Positions 47,131 through 60,483 of a stretch of DNA of 64,000 nucleotides are shown here, one piece after another. Source of the DNA: Capsaspora owczarzaki ATCC 30864 (Eukaryota; Opisthokonta; Filasterea); NCBI RefSeq assembly GCF_000151315.2, contig NW_011887292.1, positions 2,457,181 through 2,521,180 on the forward strand. The letters run 5' to 3'. Position numbers and translations under genes: made by a program. The notes beneath the pieces were generated by a model, which worked only from the letters and a program-made list of their open reading frames with translations, was not told the origin of the DNA and made no database searches. Each line of letters opens with the position of its first letter. Position 1 is the stretch's first letter.

Positions 47131-50100
47131 ATGCGCGTTCGCCACGCTGGTGGTGGTGGAGGGACTGGCTCTGCGTTCGATCGTTGGATTATCGCGAATA
47201 TCGGCAGCAAAAAAACAAGCACCGCCTCCGTTTATATTTTTTCCCGCCCCTTCTGCTGCTCACGCCTCCTTCAATGCACGCTAGCACTCTGGCTCTTCAC
47301 GATGGGCCCAAGCGCGCGGGGGCGGAGGGGAAGAAACTAACGCTTGATGCCTTTTTTTTTCATGATGAGTTTGACTGTTGAGTTGCTTCCCAACTCATCA
47401 TCTGCTTCCACCTGGTCTTGAACACAGCGCTGCTGGTGGTCGCGGCGGCGTACCACTTCCATGCGGTCGGCATCCTCCAAGAGCAGAATGCCGAGCTCCA
47501 GAGTCGCCTTCGAGCACCGAGTCAGGCGAGTGGTCCGCGTGGAACGGCTGCATCGGATGCCGCATCACAGGCAAAGCCAACGCCGATAATGCCTGCCGCT
47601 GAAAGCAGGGCCGACTCGGGTACGACAATGCGTTGAAGCAAATTGCCTTGGTTGTGTAGGATGGTTCTGGGGTCTTTTTTTACGGGTCGGCAGACTGGCC
47701 AAAAGTTGAGATTTGTCCCGTTCTCGCCAATGCGTCAATCTGCATCTTGACGACATGGCACTGAGAATACTGCGTCGCAAAAACACAATCTCACATTGGC
47801 CCTGATGATACTGCAGCACAAGCCGTCTACGTCAAAATGCAGGCGGCCATGATGAAAACAATCGCTCAAGAGGGGTCCTCGGTCTGGTGCACCGGCGACA
47901 CGCTGACTACACGGTACGTTGGTGCATGATTTCTCGGCGGAAATACCTCATTGCTATACCTCACTCGTGCTTGGAACGGATCCCCCATGCATTCAAATTT
48001 ACTGTATTTCTGACGACACGGTCTCTGCGTTTTGTCTTCTCTCTCTTTGGTCTGTGTTTACTCGCTTCTTGGCAACAGCATCTGCCACTTTAACAACCTG
48101 TGCTACTCGATGAACACTAGCTCGTATATTTTCACGCATGGAAAGTCGAGCACGATGGTGGGAATTCCTGCGAGTCGAAACCGCCCGGCCTTTCTCGAAC
48201 TGTCCTCCGTCCAAGACCTGAACATCATGTACATGGACATGGCCGATGTAACTTCGTCGTTCTTCTCGGATCCATCCATCCAAGCCGACACGCTCGTGGT
48301 GGAAGGACTCTCGTTTATTCAAAAGCGCTTTCATGGTGACAACATTATGCACGTTCTTCACGACGACTTGATGCCTTTATACTACACGATGAGACAATTC
48401 TCCTATCCGGCCAATGCCGGGGGAGGCATGACCGAGCAAGCTCGCGGCAATCACCAAACCAGCGAAGGCCTGCCTGCAGACACGTCCACGCACATCAATC
48501 TGGACAGTCGCATTGCATTCATGGATGATTATTCTCCAGGTCCGCACTATGACCTCTTCCGCGCGTTCTCTCGTCATCCACCGATCGTCAAAGAGCAACT
48601 TATGGGGCTGGCCTCGTACGTGTGTTTCCAAGATGCGGTTGTTGGAGTGAACAAGATGACCACCTGGTACCAGTATGGTATGAGTTTTTCTTTTCAGGGT
48701 GTTTTGTTTTGATGTCTCTACTGACTCTTGCAGTGTTGCATCATTCACCTTCGCTCACTCGTTTGTTTTTTTTTTTTTTTGTTTTTTTTTTTTTTGTTTT
48801 TTTTTTTTTTTTTTTTTTGCTGCTTTTGCTGTTTTTGCGTTGCTGTGTTCCCCCTCCCCTCACAGGCTATGATGTGCCACAAGGCCCGATTCCTGGAAAA
48901 CAAGTTTCCGGATGGCACGTTCGGCAATTCACCGAATTTATGCGGAGCCGGCTCCGCGCCATCCATCCCGAGTATGCGCTGAATGAAGAGAGCATTGTGG
49001 GAAATGCGCTTGCGGCGTCTGCGGCTGAGAATGGTGCGTCCCAGAATCATCGACCAGTGACGCTGTTCTCCACTCCGCGCCCCACACCTCGTGCTCGGCA
49101 AGTTGCTCGTCCGGCCCGAACGCCGGTGCGATCGCCTGCAAACGGCGCAAACAGGCACAACGACGATAAGGGCCCCATCATCCTCAAAAATGGCCGGAGT
49201 CTGGACGAAGAAGATCGCCGAGCAAACCCTGATGCGAACGTTCCTCCTGCTGCCGTCACCTTTAGCGAGACGCAGCACGTTCCATTGCCCAGCGATATTA
49301 TCGTGCTGTTCACTCGACAGCGCAACCGCATCCTCATCAATCAACAAGAATTCATCGACGCGCTCCAGCGCGAGTTCAAGATGCCCGTGATTGCCATGGG
49401 CATGGAAACGCACAACTTTGCGCAGCAGGTCATGCTGCTCAAGCGTGCCAAGATTGCCATTGGGCTGCATGGCTCTATGCTCATCATGGCTGCCTTCATG
49501 CCTGTGCAATCCATTCTGATTGAACTCTTTCCGTACGCCGTGCCGTCCGAAAATTACACTCCGTACAAGACCTTGGTTTCCTTCCCCGACATGCACATGG
49601 TATATCGCGCATGGGAGGTGAGTATATGAGCAGCAGTAACACTTTGTGCGGCGGGGAAGGAGCTTTTGCTGGGGAAACGTCGCTGAACTTGTTTGCACGG
49701 TTTTCCCCCCCCCCCTTGCTTCCCTTTGCTTGAAATTGCTCAGAACAAACACAAAGATGGCACGATCGCCCACCCAGAGTATTCAACAGCACTGGGAGGC
49801 ATTCTCCATTTGGATACAGAGATGCAGGCCCATCTCCAAGCCCAAACAACCGTTCCGGCACATTTGTGCTGCACTGACCCCAGCTGGCTCTTCCACATTT
49901 ATCAAGACACTCGCGTCCACATTGGTGAGGTGACGGCGCTCATTCGAGACGCCTTGCACGAGCTGCACACTCGCGAGACCGGTGTTCTAGTCAATGGTAA
50001 AGTAGTCGCCCAGAGCCTGTTGTAATTGTCGCGGTTGCTTTGCCAGTGCTCTGCTCGCGAAAACCATCCGCCTCACAGATGCGTTTCTCGTTATGTGTCA

Positions 50101-50525
50101 CAGGCTACCAGTTCTTCTCCACGCAGATGGAAAATGGACGCTGCACCAAAGCGACCACAACATCCATCACGGTCGAATGGGACAGTCCTTGGAACTCACA
50201 GATGCTGATCGATTACCATGAACAAACCCAACGCAACGCAAACCCGTCGTCCAAGCAGGCACCTCGCTCGCCCGTCCGTATTGACAGTCAGGTCTTTGTT
50301 GAAGGCAGTCCAGCAATTTACCAAACGCACGGCAATGAGATGGTGATAGCCACACTCACCCCTGGCACCGAGTATTCTGTTTACCTGCGACCCATCGTGG
50401 TGCTGCCTCAAGCAAACCTGGAAGGCCGCTTTGGTTCTCGCATTTCGTGCAAAACGCTGCCACTTCCAAAGCCACCGCCGCGTGTCTTGTTGCCACCACC
50501 ACCCGCCGAGCAATCATCCCCTTAA
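47131..50525 (+). CDS. POMGNT2: POMGNT2-like O-mannose GlcNAc transferase (GT61)
   Basis: Firm exons: 47428-47619, 47817-47913, 48079-48677, 48866-49617, 49744-49996, 50104-50525. A proposed 19-nt start exon (47131-47149, MRVRHA) gives a 777-aa protein in frame. The start is tentative. A signal anchor (ALLVVAAAYHFHAVGIL) precedes a coiled stalk. The GT61 domain matches human POMGNT2 throughout: VWCTGDTLTTRICHFNNLCYS, HGDNIMHVLHDDLMPLYYTMRQF, KMTTWYQYG, VPQGPIPG, GLHGSMLI, IELFPYAVPSENYTPYKTL, HLCCTDPSWLFHIYQDT. A C-terminal fibronectin-III-like segment (ITVEWDSPWN .. TPGTEYSVYLRP) is also shared. POMGNT2 adds beta-1,4-GlcNAc to O-mannose in the ER, the first step of the core M3 glycan of dystroglycan. 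A low-complexity insertion of about 75 residues (about 49020-49245) lies inside the domain. Confidence 0.9.
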
Positions 50526-50664
50526 TTCTAAACCCTAACTCCCCAGCCTCCCTACTTTTGACATTGATAGGGGGGTTTGGTCACTTGTGCACTCAACTTG
50601 AACAAGGTGCAAATAAAAAAATAATAATTGAAGCTGTTCAAAAAGTTCAAGCAGCGATGAGTTT

Positions 50665-53600
50665 TCAAACATGCACGACATTTTGTGATGACGATGGTTC
50701 AGCTGCCTCCGAAACGGCGGTTGTGGGCTGCTGTGCCGGTGGTTGTTGGAGCCGCTGCTGTTGCTGCTGTGATTGCGGTTGCTGTGAATGTTGTGGCTGC
50801 TGTTGTTGTTGTTGTGATGGTGGTGGTGGTTGTTGTTGTGGTTGCTGCAGCTGGTAGGCAGGGAAAACTTCGCCTTTAAGCCCAGGAAGGAAGCGACCAA
50901 TTGCATGCCAGGTGACATCCCAGAGATCGGTGCGTGGAGGAACCGTGGTGCCAGGTCGCCCAGACGGTTTTGCTTGAGGATCCACGAGAATGTCGCTTGT
51001 GGACATGACAAGAAGCATGTTTTTGAGAGATTCGGGAATCGCCTCGGCCTATCGGGTAGGAGTCCGAACAAACAAACCGCAAAGATGAGCAAGACGAAGA
51101 AGCGCACGCAAAGTTCAAAAGAAAAACCTCAAATGGCAAATCAAAAAAGCAGCACACACACACACACACACACACTCCAACCTTCATGCTTACCAAAAGA
51201 TCGCTGTTCTCGATGCTCATGTACCGGTGCATGAGGTCGATAATCTTCAGCCACAGGAGATTGAACGTGTCGAGTGTCAGCAGCGAGTTCAGGTGAAGCA
51301 GGAATAGCTTGCAGAGAAGCGCAGCACCGCGCATGCGAGTCTCTTCAAAGCCCGCGGGATCAAACATGGCGGAATGCGTGTTCAGAAGAGACATGAGCAT
51401 TGGGAAGAGGATGGAATACATGCACCGCTCCCAGTCGGCCGGCCCGAGCTCCTGCAGCTCGGGCATGAGCAAGGTGCGCAGCAAGTAGTTCATGGCATGC
51501 TGACGCACGTCACGCCGCGGGTCGGAGCACAGCGAGCTGTACAAGCGAGCCAACGGATGGAAAAAGTTGTCCCACAAAAAGTTGACGCCCAACGCCTTCG
51601 ACTTGACGTCGTCCAGTCTTGCTTTGCCTGCATCGTCTGCGCCCTGGCCCGCCTTGGCTTTGCTCTCGTCGCTGGTCAGAGACTTGGCTTCAGAGGCAAT
51701 CGAAGTGACTCGAGGGTGCAGGAAGATGACGAGGCCGAGATAAAGTGCTGCGGGCGATGAGGGTTGTTGCAAGAACTGCTGCTGCTGCGATGGCGGGTTA
51801 TTTTGCGGCTGGGGCACGGAGGGCTGCGATGGCGCGTCGTGCGGAAGCTGCGAGGTCGAGTGTTGCGGCAGCGTCGGTGCGGGATGGTGAGCGTGCTGCG
51901 GATTCTGCTGCAATGCAGCCAGATACTCGCGAGCATCAGCCTCGGCAAAGGATGCCAGGACGGACAGACATGCCGCAAACGTGGTGATCGAGACGCACTT
52001 GGTGTCGCGAATCAAGAACGCCATCGTTTCCGAGGCGATGCCGCGAGCATTGCCATCGGCGCGGGCAAACTGCAAGAGCTTGAAGACGGTGGCCCAATGC
52101 TGCTCCTTTTTGATGTACGACGCGTTGGCCTTGACGAGCTGGTGCAAGCCAGACATGAGTTCGCGGAGCACCTGCGGACCCGTCGACGAGTGCAAGTGGC
52201 TGATCGAGGCCGCCATGGCCGGAGAGCCACGATCGGCCATCGTGCCTGCGCCGTCTGTTGCATGCAACAAATAGAGCAGGGCTTCGAGTGAACGCATCAG
52301 CGAGTCCGTCATGTCCTCCTTCATCATCAGACGTGACGCAAGGCGCAGCAAGTCCACCACACAGCGCTCGAGATGAAGCGAGTACTTGGGCACCGTTCCA
52401 ACGAGCGACGCAACTCCGGGTGGAAGCGGCGCCGCAAGAGAGGGCAGCAACGAGAAGGACAAGGTGGCAGGCGCGGGTTGCGTAGTCAGGGTGGACGACA
52501 CGCTGCTGGCGGCGGCCTGGGTGGTGGAGGATGTTGCGGTAGAATCAGCCACGCCGGACGGCAGAATGGCAGCCAGTCCGAGCGGTTGAGGCGGGGTCAC
52601 GGCGCTGGCCAAGGCACCGGGTAGGAGAGTGCTCGCGGCAGCTGCTGCAGCGGCGGCGGCGGCGGCGGCAGATTGGGCAGCCGAGCCGCGAGAGAACACG
52701 GACAAGGTAGCGGCGAGGGAAGGAATAAACTGCCACATCGTTTCCACGAGGTGCTTGAAGACGGGTTCCCACAGAAGGGCGATGCGATCCTTGTTGCGCA
52801 ATGAGACCTCAATGAGCAGCTCGAGCGAAAAGACAGCCGTATCCTCGGAATAGTCAATGACGGGCACAGAGACGGCCAGTTGCTGCTGATAGAGGCGTCG
52901 CGCAAGCGGGCCTTGGGAGACAAACAGCAGTGCCTTGATGAGCTCCTGGAGCGCTTCGACGGACAAGAATTTGGACTCGGTAAAGAGATCCTGGATGTAA
53001 CACGAGCGCACGCACGTCTCCGCCACCTGCTGCAGCTGAATGTCCTCTTCGGTAGGTTGCTCCACGGCCGGCTCAGCCGAAGAGAGCAACAAGTAGTAGG
53101 ACATGGTCGACCAGAGCGACGAGTCAGAGCGCACCGAGGGCTTGGTCTCGTTCTCGTGCTTTTGTTTGCGACCGGGAAGTGACACGCGGCCCAAAGGATC
53201 CAAAAAGTCCTCGGCTTCCATCATGGCGGGAGGAAGCAGTCGAGCCAAATACAGCTGAATGATGCAATCAACGACGTTGCGCCAGCCCTCGCGCAAAATG
53301 TCGCCGTACTGGTGTGTGAGTGCAAACACGGTCGACGCGGCAAGCTGGGCCTTAAAGTTGCGTCCAAACGCGACAGCAACTCCGGCATAGTGCTGTTGGA
53401 TGGAACTGGCGGACGAGCCTGCCGAAACGCTACCCGCACGCGTGTTGGCCGCGGTACCAGAAGCTGCTCCGTCTGAAATCGGACCCATCGAAGCAGTGGA
53501 TGTTGCAGTGGACCCGAGAGCACCCGCGCCAGCATTCAAAGCCCCAGCTGTCGAGCCAGTAATCACAATTCCACTGGCAAGACCCAAACCAGCAGCAGCG

Positions 53601-56600
53601 AGCATGCCTCGGTTGCTGGCGACGGCAATTTGGTGATGTCCCGCCTCGGTAGCCGAGCTACTCGTGGGGGACAATGCCACGGTACTCGAATTGCTGGTGG
53701 AGGTGCCAGTCGACGAGGATGCATAGAGTGCGCTGTTCAAAGTAGCTGCAGCGCCAGCTCCGACAGGGTTGGGACCGTCCGAGCCCATCCCGACGGGTGT
53801 GATGAGCAGCGCGGAATCAGCCGTCGAGTCCACCGAAGTCAGGCCAGGTGCATCGTGGCTGGACAACAACGAGGTAAACTTGCACAGAGAAATGATAATG
53901 TTGTCAAACACATCGCACAAGCCGTAAAAGCCAGAGATGGCGGCACAGTTGCGAAGGCCGTTGAGGGCCTTTTGAGCAATATCGCGGTCAAGAGCCTGGT
54001 CAAAGACATACGAGATGGCGGCGATGGCAGGGCCCCAGATCAGCAAGAACACGTCGTGATCGTACAGCGCCGTGTGAATCGAGTGGAAGCGCCCAGACGG
54101 CAGCCGGCTGCGTCGGAGCATGACCTTCCACTGGTAATTTTCCTTGATTTCACCCTCCTTTTCGTCGGGCATGATAATCTCGTTGGTCTTGACCGCAGTG
54201 TACACCTCCTGCAAGAATTCGATTGGGAAATCTTGCTTGTTGTTCAGTCCTCGCTGGTTGCGAGCAAAGTCCTGAAGTGTCATTGGCTTCTTGACTCGAG
54301 GATTGTGCTGGTCAGTGTTGAGCTGCATGATGGCAAACGCCAGAATAAACGTCGAATCTTGGTCTTCCAACACAAAGCCAGACTTGCCGGTGCCGTTGTT
54401 GGCCGAAGCAGCGGACGCGGACGCAGTCGCCGTCGCAGGCGAAGACGGCATGGTGGCAGAAGAAGTGACAGCTGCGGTGACCAAACCAACTGCTGGACTG
54501 CCAGTGCGCGCACTAGACGCTGCGCTTGAGTCGAGAACAGGTGCAGAGTGGGGACGATCTGCGGTCTGAGAATGTTGCTGGAGGGACGCAACCCCGCCTG
54601 CTGTTGCAACAGGAGTGGAGGGCGACGTGATGGCAGGGCGGCCGGAGGCCACCGGGGAGTCGCTTCCGATTGGCTGGAACGTGTGCGACGCCTGGTGAGC
54701 AGCGTCAACCTCAGACTGCTCGTCCGCCAGCGCCTTGTTGAGCGAGTAGTAGTGATGCGCAAACGAGTCCATGATGCGATCAATCACCTGGGACTCGCCG
54801 GGAAGTCGGAAGGATTCGAGAAACACGCGGAGTGCATCCACAATCCCCATGCCACCAAAGTGGAAGCTTTCGGTAAAGATCTTAAGAATGTCAGTGTTGA
54901 GACGATCGCCAATGTACTCGCCAATCATTCGCTTGGACAGCTTGGGATGGTTGCGCAAAAAGTCGGTGACCTCGTGGTGATCGATGGGCGATGACAGGGC
55001 GCCAGACTCGAGCAAGAACGCAATACCACGCTTGGGCTTCTCGTTGAAGAGGTCGGCGCCTTGGTTGAAGAGGCGCTTGCGGTGTTTGAAGCTTTGCAAG
55101 TCAGCGAGTGACGGCAGCCCCAAATGTGCCTCGTCCTCTTCCTCCTCCTCCTCCTCTTCTTCTCCTGCTGCTGTGGCGTCCTGGTGGTGATGACGGTGCG
55201 CAGCAGTGGCACTGCTGGCGTGCTCAGAAGTAGCGTCCGAGTGCACGTGCGGCGCTGTGACAGTCGTTGGATGGAATGAGCTGTTGGCAGCGTGCAGGCG
55301 AGCAGCGCCAGTGCTGATCGGCCGATCGAAAGGCGTTTGAGAGGCGACCGGAGAGGACAAGACCAGCTGCGAAGCCGATGGCACGCCAGCAACACTCCGG
55401 ACGCCATCGAGGAGCTGAGATCGTTGGGCCAGTCGACATCGCTGCTCGATAGCATCGACCACGGCAAGCAGCGCGCGGAGCGAGAGAAGATGTGTGGTGT
55501 ACAGCGCACCGCTGGACGGGAAGGCGTTCTTGGACAGGAACTTGGTGAGTTGGTCAAAGACATCCGATGCGTACAAGTCGCAATCGTAGTTGACGTAGAG
55601 CTCGACGACGAGCGACGGAATGCGACACAACTGCACAAGCGTTTCGAGCGCAATCTCTTGCAACTCGAGCGACGTGGTCTTTGGATCGACAATGCGGTCC
55701 ATCAAGTAGCGCAAAAAGTGCTCGAGCTGGAACTTGAGTTTGTGACGCAAAGCCTCAAAGATCAGAAACAGGAGACGCAGCTCAAGGGCAAAGAAGGTGG
55801 GAATGTCCGTCTTGATCAGCGTGAATAGATGGCGGCACAACGAGTCTGACACCAGCTCGAGCAATGTGGGAAAGTCTGCAATAGCATGGCCTCCCGACTC
55901 AAACGCAACCGTCAGCAAAGACAAGCCCATGCGCAACATGAGCTCGTTATTGCTCGTATTGCGATCTGGCGAGTTGAGCAGCGAGATCAGGAAGCGGAGC
56001 AACTCGCGAATGCATGGCACGCCATACGGAATTGAAGTCACCACAGGAGGTGCCTGTTGTTGAGCGGATGGGTCTGCTGCAGTGGGTGCGGAAATGATGC
56101 CAGAGCCAGACCGCGCGCCGAGACCGCTGCCATCCTCATCCCCGCTGGAAGGCGATACAACAGTGTTGCGACGGCCCAGGCTGTCGTCGTCCTCCAAACC
56201 ACCAATCCCGGGCGTGGATGCAGCCTCTGTCGTCGACGCAATCAGGTTGTCTGTCGACACGAGCATGGGAGTGGCCGATGTCGATGCGTCGAGAGCAGTG
56301 TTGGTGGCGCCTCGGCGCATCTTCAGCTGCACTGGCCGTGTTCGCTTCCCGTCATCCAGCTCTGGTAGCCGCGAGAAGAGAATCTGGACCATTTCAATGA
56401 GGGTTTGTTCCGACGAGCGTCGCAAAAGCTCTGTCATCGTTGATTGACAAATTTGCGTCAAAGAGTTTGGTGGGGTGAGTCAAGATTTCGTTCAATCCCA
56501 ACATTCAGCAAGACGCATGCCGTACCACTAAGTTTCTTTTGAAACGAAATGCGGAAGCAAGTCTGCATCATTTCACAAACAGTCTCGTCGTTCAGTTGGC

Positions 56601-57999
56601 GGCCGACTGGAGTGGTGAGGAGGGTGCGAAGAACCTGCGAGAAGGGGGTGCGGTGGATGCAATGTGAGCACAACGTTTCGCATTGGCACGAGCAAAAGAC
56701 AGCCCTTCAGAGCGGATGACAGCAATGGATCCATTGGTCGGGGAAAAAAAAAACACAAAAAAAAACACTCACTTGGATGACTTTCATCAATACCACTTCG
56801 TCGCTAACAGAATCCGTGGCCGGAAAGCGCGAGTTTGTCACTGCGTTCGCGACACGCGATATTACTTCGCTTGCATTGACAGCATTTGGGTCTGGAAACA
56901 AGCAAACGACAAAAAGTGAGCGCGCTGCGGGCGTCTCTGGCTGCGGTTGCTTGTTGCATCGAAACTGCGAGACATACCGAGCACCCCATACGCCAGAAAC
57001 TTGTGAATGGACGATAGTGCCACGCCAGTTATGGGACCGTTCGCGTCAGGCGAGCGAATCACCTCGAGAAAGGGATTGACGAGGTCGGACGGATCAACCA
57101 AAGATAGATCTGGAGTTGTTTTGCACGCACCCGGCGCACCGCAACGCATGGCAAAGTCAGTACACAAGCGCGATGACTCGATACCAAGCACGATCATTCC
57201 GGCGACAGCAAGGGCTGGGTCGAACTGACCGTGTACTGCTGACAAGAGTTCGCGGAGTTGCGCAAAGCCCATAAGAAGCGGATCTTGCTTGTCCTGTCGT
57301 TGGAAACAGCGATAGTGAGAACATGACAGTCAGAAACACAGCAGCACCAGCAGCAGGTCGTGCAGTGCGGGGGTCGAAAGACGACCAACTCAGCATCCAC
57401 GTCGTCACTCTAAAGGAACCCCCAAAAAAAAAAAAAAAAACCTTCCATGTCGTCGTCGCCCAATGAGTGCTCACTACAAAGGAGTCAGCCACTCTCCCAG
57501 AATCCTAGGTATAGATTGCCGTGTCCAGCGACGACCGGCAGCCGCAAACCCAATGGCGTCTGTGCCAAGAGAGCAGCAAACGAAGCGAGAGGAAGCACCA
57601 GCCACTTCCTAGCCAAACCCCAGGTCCGGTTGTCGCATGAGACGTCCCCCCCCCAACCCGCGCCCCGTTCGTCATGCACGTAGTCCCTTATTAGGATGCC
57701 GAGCGACAAAGGGGGGACGAGGCGCACAGAGCGAGGCCAAAAGCGCAACACGACAATAAAAAAAAAAAAAAAAAGAGCCGAGATCTTGAAACGCCCATTG
57801 GATTCAGCCGCACGGTGAGCTGGGGGTGTGGAACAGACGAGGATGGACACAAAAGTAGCAATGGGATGAGAATGCATTGTGCACTGCGGGCTGTTACTTG
57901 GAGGCTGTAGGAGGACCAGCGCGCGTTCCTGCGCATGGCAGCAATCACCAGCGCAATCTCGCCATGAACGACATGCACTGCGTTCTTGGGGGGAGACAT
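50665..57999 (-). CDS. GBF1: GBF1/Gea-type large ARF-GEF (Sec7 domain)
   Basis: Six exons: 57999-57898, 57293-56978, 56891-56773, 56634-56526, 56430-51194, 51048-50665. They sum to 6,267 nt (2,088 aa; human is 1,859). The N-terminal DCB/HUS regions match GBF1: [73 protein letters not shown] and [15 protein letters not shown]. The Sec7 domain (about 660-975) contains [11 protein letters not shown] and [14 protein letters not shown] with the catalytic Glu finger. A Ser/Ala/Pro-rich insertion of about 115 residues follows, then [21 protein letters not shown]-terminal HDS blocks include SLKNMLLVM and a polyQ tail. GBF1 activates ARF1 on cis-Golgi to recruit COPI. Exon 5 alone is 5.2 kb without introns. 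Intron 1 (604 nt) is empty. Confidence 0.95.
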
Positions 58000-58144
58000 T
58001 CTAGTCTGCAACAAAAAGAAGAAATGGAAACTAAACTGACAAAATCAAAATCAGGATGGTTGAAAAGTTGGACGAAATCCTGAACGTAACAACTGTAAAA
58101 TTTGGCTCAACCAAAAAAAAAAAATCAATCGGAAACATTGCGGG

Positions 58145-60348
58145 TTATTGCATCGCGTATTCCTCAGGAGCGGCAGCACTACTGCTGCTGCTGCTGTGGC
58201 TTTGCAACAATGGGTTTGGTGCAGCACCAGACCAGCTGACGGAAAGAATTTCGCGTTTGACGCCGTCGTCGTGGGCAAACACCACTTGGCATTGCAAGTC
58301 AGGGTGGTTGGTCTGAATCTCGTACATGAACTCGCGTGTGCCGCCGCCAACACCAAAGTAGTAGGTCTTGGAAGCGAGCAATCTGGCGAGACATGACCGC
58401 AGACGAAGGTGAGGGGGGGGTGAGGATCACTCAAAAAAACCAACAACAAAACAAACAACAAACAACAAACAACAACCAAAGCCGGACAAAGCTCGGCCCG
58501 AAAACTCACGCTAGTCCAGAAGGCTTTTTCATGCATGAACGGATCGCCGTGATGAGAGCGTTGTAGTTGGCCGGTGAGTAAATTGTCTCTGCAGACAGAA
58601 TCACGTCAAAAGCAGCTCCTTGCAGGGCCCCCTGTTTCCAAATGGAAAATGGATCATGCCGAAACAAGCAGCAGCAAAGAATGTCAGCAACTGCACCGGC
58701 GTGTAAACTGCACTGCTGGCAGTAGCAAACGAGAATCGTCCCAAAAGGCAATCAACCGTTACCGGCAAGTAGCGCCAATCGCCGCTCGAAAACCTGTATC
58801 GCGAAGGATCCATTCCCTCGAGGTCGGCGTTGAGAAGCACATTTGGAATGGTGACGTGTTGAATAACTTCTGCATTCTGTCGAACGCAAGAGCAACGTTG
58901 AGTCAAAAAGGGAAGGAAAATGTTGACCTGCTGCAAGCGCAAAACTCACATAATCCTGGAACATGACCGAGGCTCCGCTTTTGAGAGCATAAATGCCGGG
59001 CAGAGCCGTCCCACAGCCGAGCTGTAGTAGCAAACATTGTGAAAACGATGAGCTCCGGTGGGGAAAATGACACGCAAAGAACTCCCACTACGGGCACCAA
59101 CCTCTAAAACAAGATGATCGCGGAAAATGACTGGTGGGTGGAGGTGCAAATATGCCAGAAGATCGAGCGAAGCTTCCCAAACTTTCAAGCCACCTGCAAT
59201 ATGCGCAAAAGACCAAAGCAACAGTCAGCATCTGCATCCAGCAAAGGACAGCGGGATGGCAATGTCTTCGAACGAGCGAAGCGAGAGCGTGCCCACACTA
59301 CACATCTCACTCGACAAATCGCTCGAATGCTAAAACCCGCCCCCCTCATACCTTCATAAACGGCGGGAACAACATCCATGTTCTCGTCAATAGCGCGGAC
59401 GAGCGCCTGTTCCTCGCCCGCCTGCTTGAACTCCATCTCGATAGCAGTCGCTGTTTTAAACATGAGCTCTAGCGTTCCATCGCAGACTTGAATAGCAGCC
59501 CGCGAGCATTCTGCAGCTGTTGCGAGATCGAGCTACAACAATCAAGGAAACACACATCGATCCAGGTCAGACTCCCTTGAGCCACCCCCTCCCCGACTCC
59601 GATTCAGCTGCTATCGTCAACATTGTCATTCGTGCTGCCAAACCTGCGTCACGGCGTGCTCAATGTACGGTCGGCGCTCCAGCGCAGCGTCGCCCGGATC
59701 GGCACTGATTGTGACCGCGTCTGCAAACTGGGCGGCCCGACGTGCCGGCGAGCTGCCACTGGTGGCGTATTCGTCAAACAGACCTCCGCGATTCTCGCGA
59801 GAGTGCATCCCATGGTGTGGGCTGGCAAACTTGGGGGCGGCGTCAGGTTCGGACTGTGCAAAGCTTGGTGTTGCAATTGCCAGAGCCAGGGCCTGTGTGC
59901 GTGAGAGTTAAAGAAAGAGAGTGTGTGAGTATATGACCATACAGTGCAGTTGCATCGAAATGAGCGGATGGTGTGCAGCGCTGGAGGGGAAAGACCAGCG
60001 TGGATGATGCGCGGGACACGTGCGACTCCCGACGAAAGCTCCCCTCTCCTGTGCATGGGCAATCCCGACTGAACAGACTGGACGTACAACTCCGACATTC
60101 ATGGACTGCATGAGCTCCAGCGCGCGCTCTGCCAACGCGTGCGGGACAGCAGACAGCTGAGCCTGATCCTCCGCGCTCAGTCGGCTGAACGCTTCGTTGC
60201 TTGTGAGCTGCACAGCTCCGACGGTGCCATTCTGCGCTTGCACGGCAGCTTGGAAAAAGTCGCCTGGCTGAGCATCCAGCTCTGTGTCGTCGCTGTTGTC
60301 GCTTTGATCCGTCGCTGCAAAGTTGAATCGGAACGACGCGGATGTCAT
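58145..60348 (-). CDS. METTL18: METTL18/HPM1 histidine methyltransferase
   Basis: Eight exons: 60348-60088, 59892-59644, 59532-59352, 59193-59102, 59021-58950, 58876-58763, 58631-58510, 58382-58145. They sum to 1,329 nt (442 aa). The N-terminus MTSASFRFNF resembles the family start (FQFNF in human). The SAM-binding region reads VYEGGLKVWEASLDLLAYL .. LVLELGCGTALPGIYAL, followed by FQDYN, VTIPNVLLNA, ILSAETIYSP and LLASKTYYFGVGGGTREF, the last nearly identical to human METTL18. The enzyme methylates a histidine of ribosomal protein uL3 (RPL3) and tunes ribosome function. Ser/Ala-rich tails at both ends make it longer than human (372 aa). Only 135 nt separate its start from the divergent pyrophosphatase. 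Confidence 0.94.
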
Positions 60349-60483
60349 TGGAGTGAAGTCTCAGAAACTGAAAAGGAGTGGAGATGTTTGAGCTTTTTTT
60401 GTATTGCAATTTGTAATGGTTTGGTGTCATGAATTTTGTGTGCTTAGTCTCGTTTTTTTTAGTTTTGATACAGTGCAGTGAGG
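60349..60483. promoter_or_regulatory. Short shared promoter METTL18 / PPA2
   Basis: There are 135 nt between divergent start codons, with a T-rich core (about 60448-60465) on the plus strand. By position it is likely a bidirectional promoter. No motif is recognised. Confidence 0.5.

Noticed and set aside
48745-49773. Minus-strand open frame of 342 codons opposite POMGNT2
   Set aside because: It runs through introns, a poly(T) stretch and the GT61 exon on the wrong strand, and ends in poly-Lys from homopolymers.
53630-54529. Plus-strand open frame of 299 codons opposite GBF1
   Set aside because: A shadow of the large GBF1 exon, with no motif.
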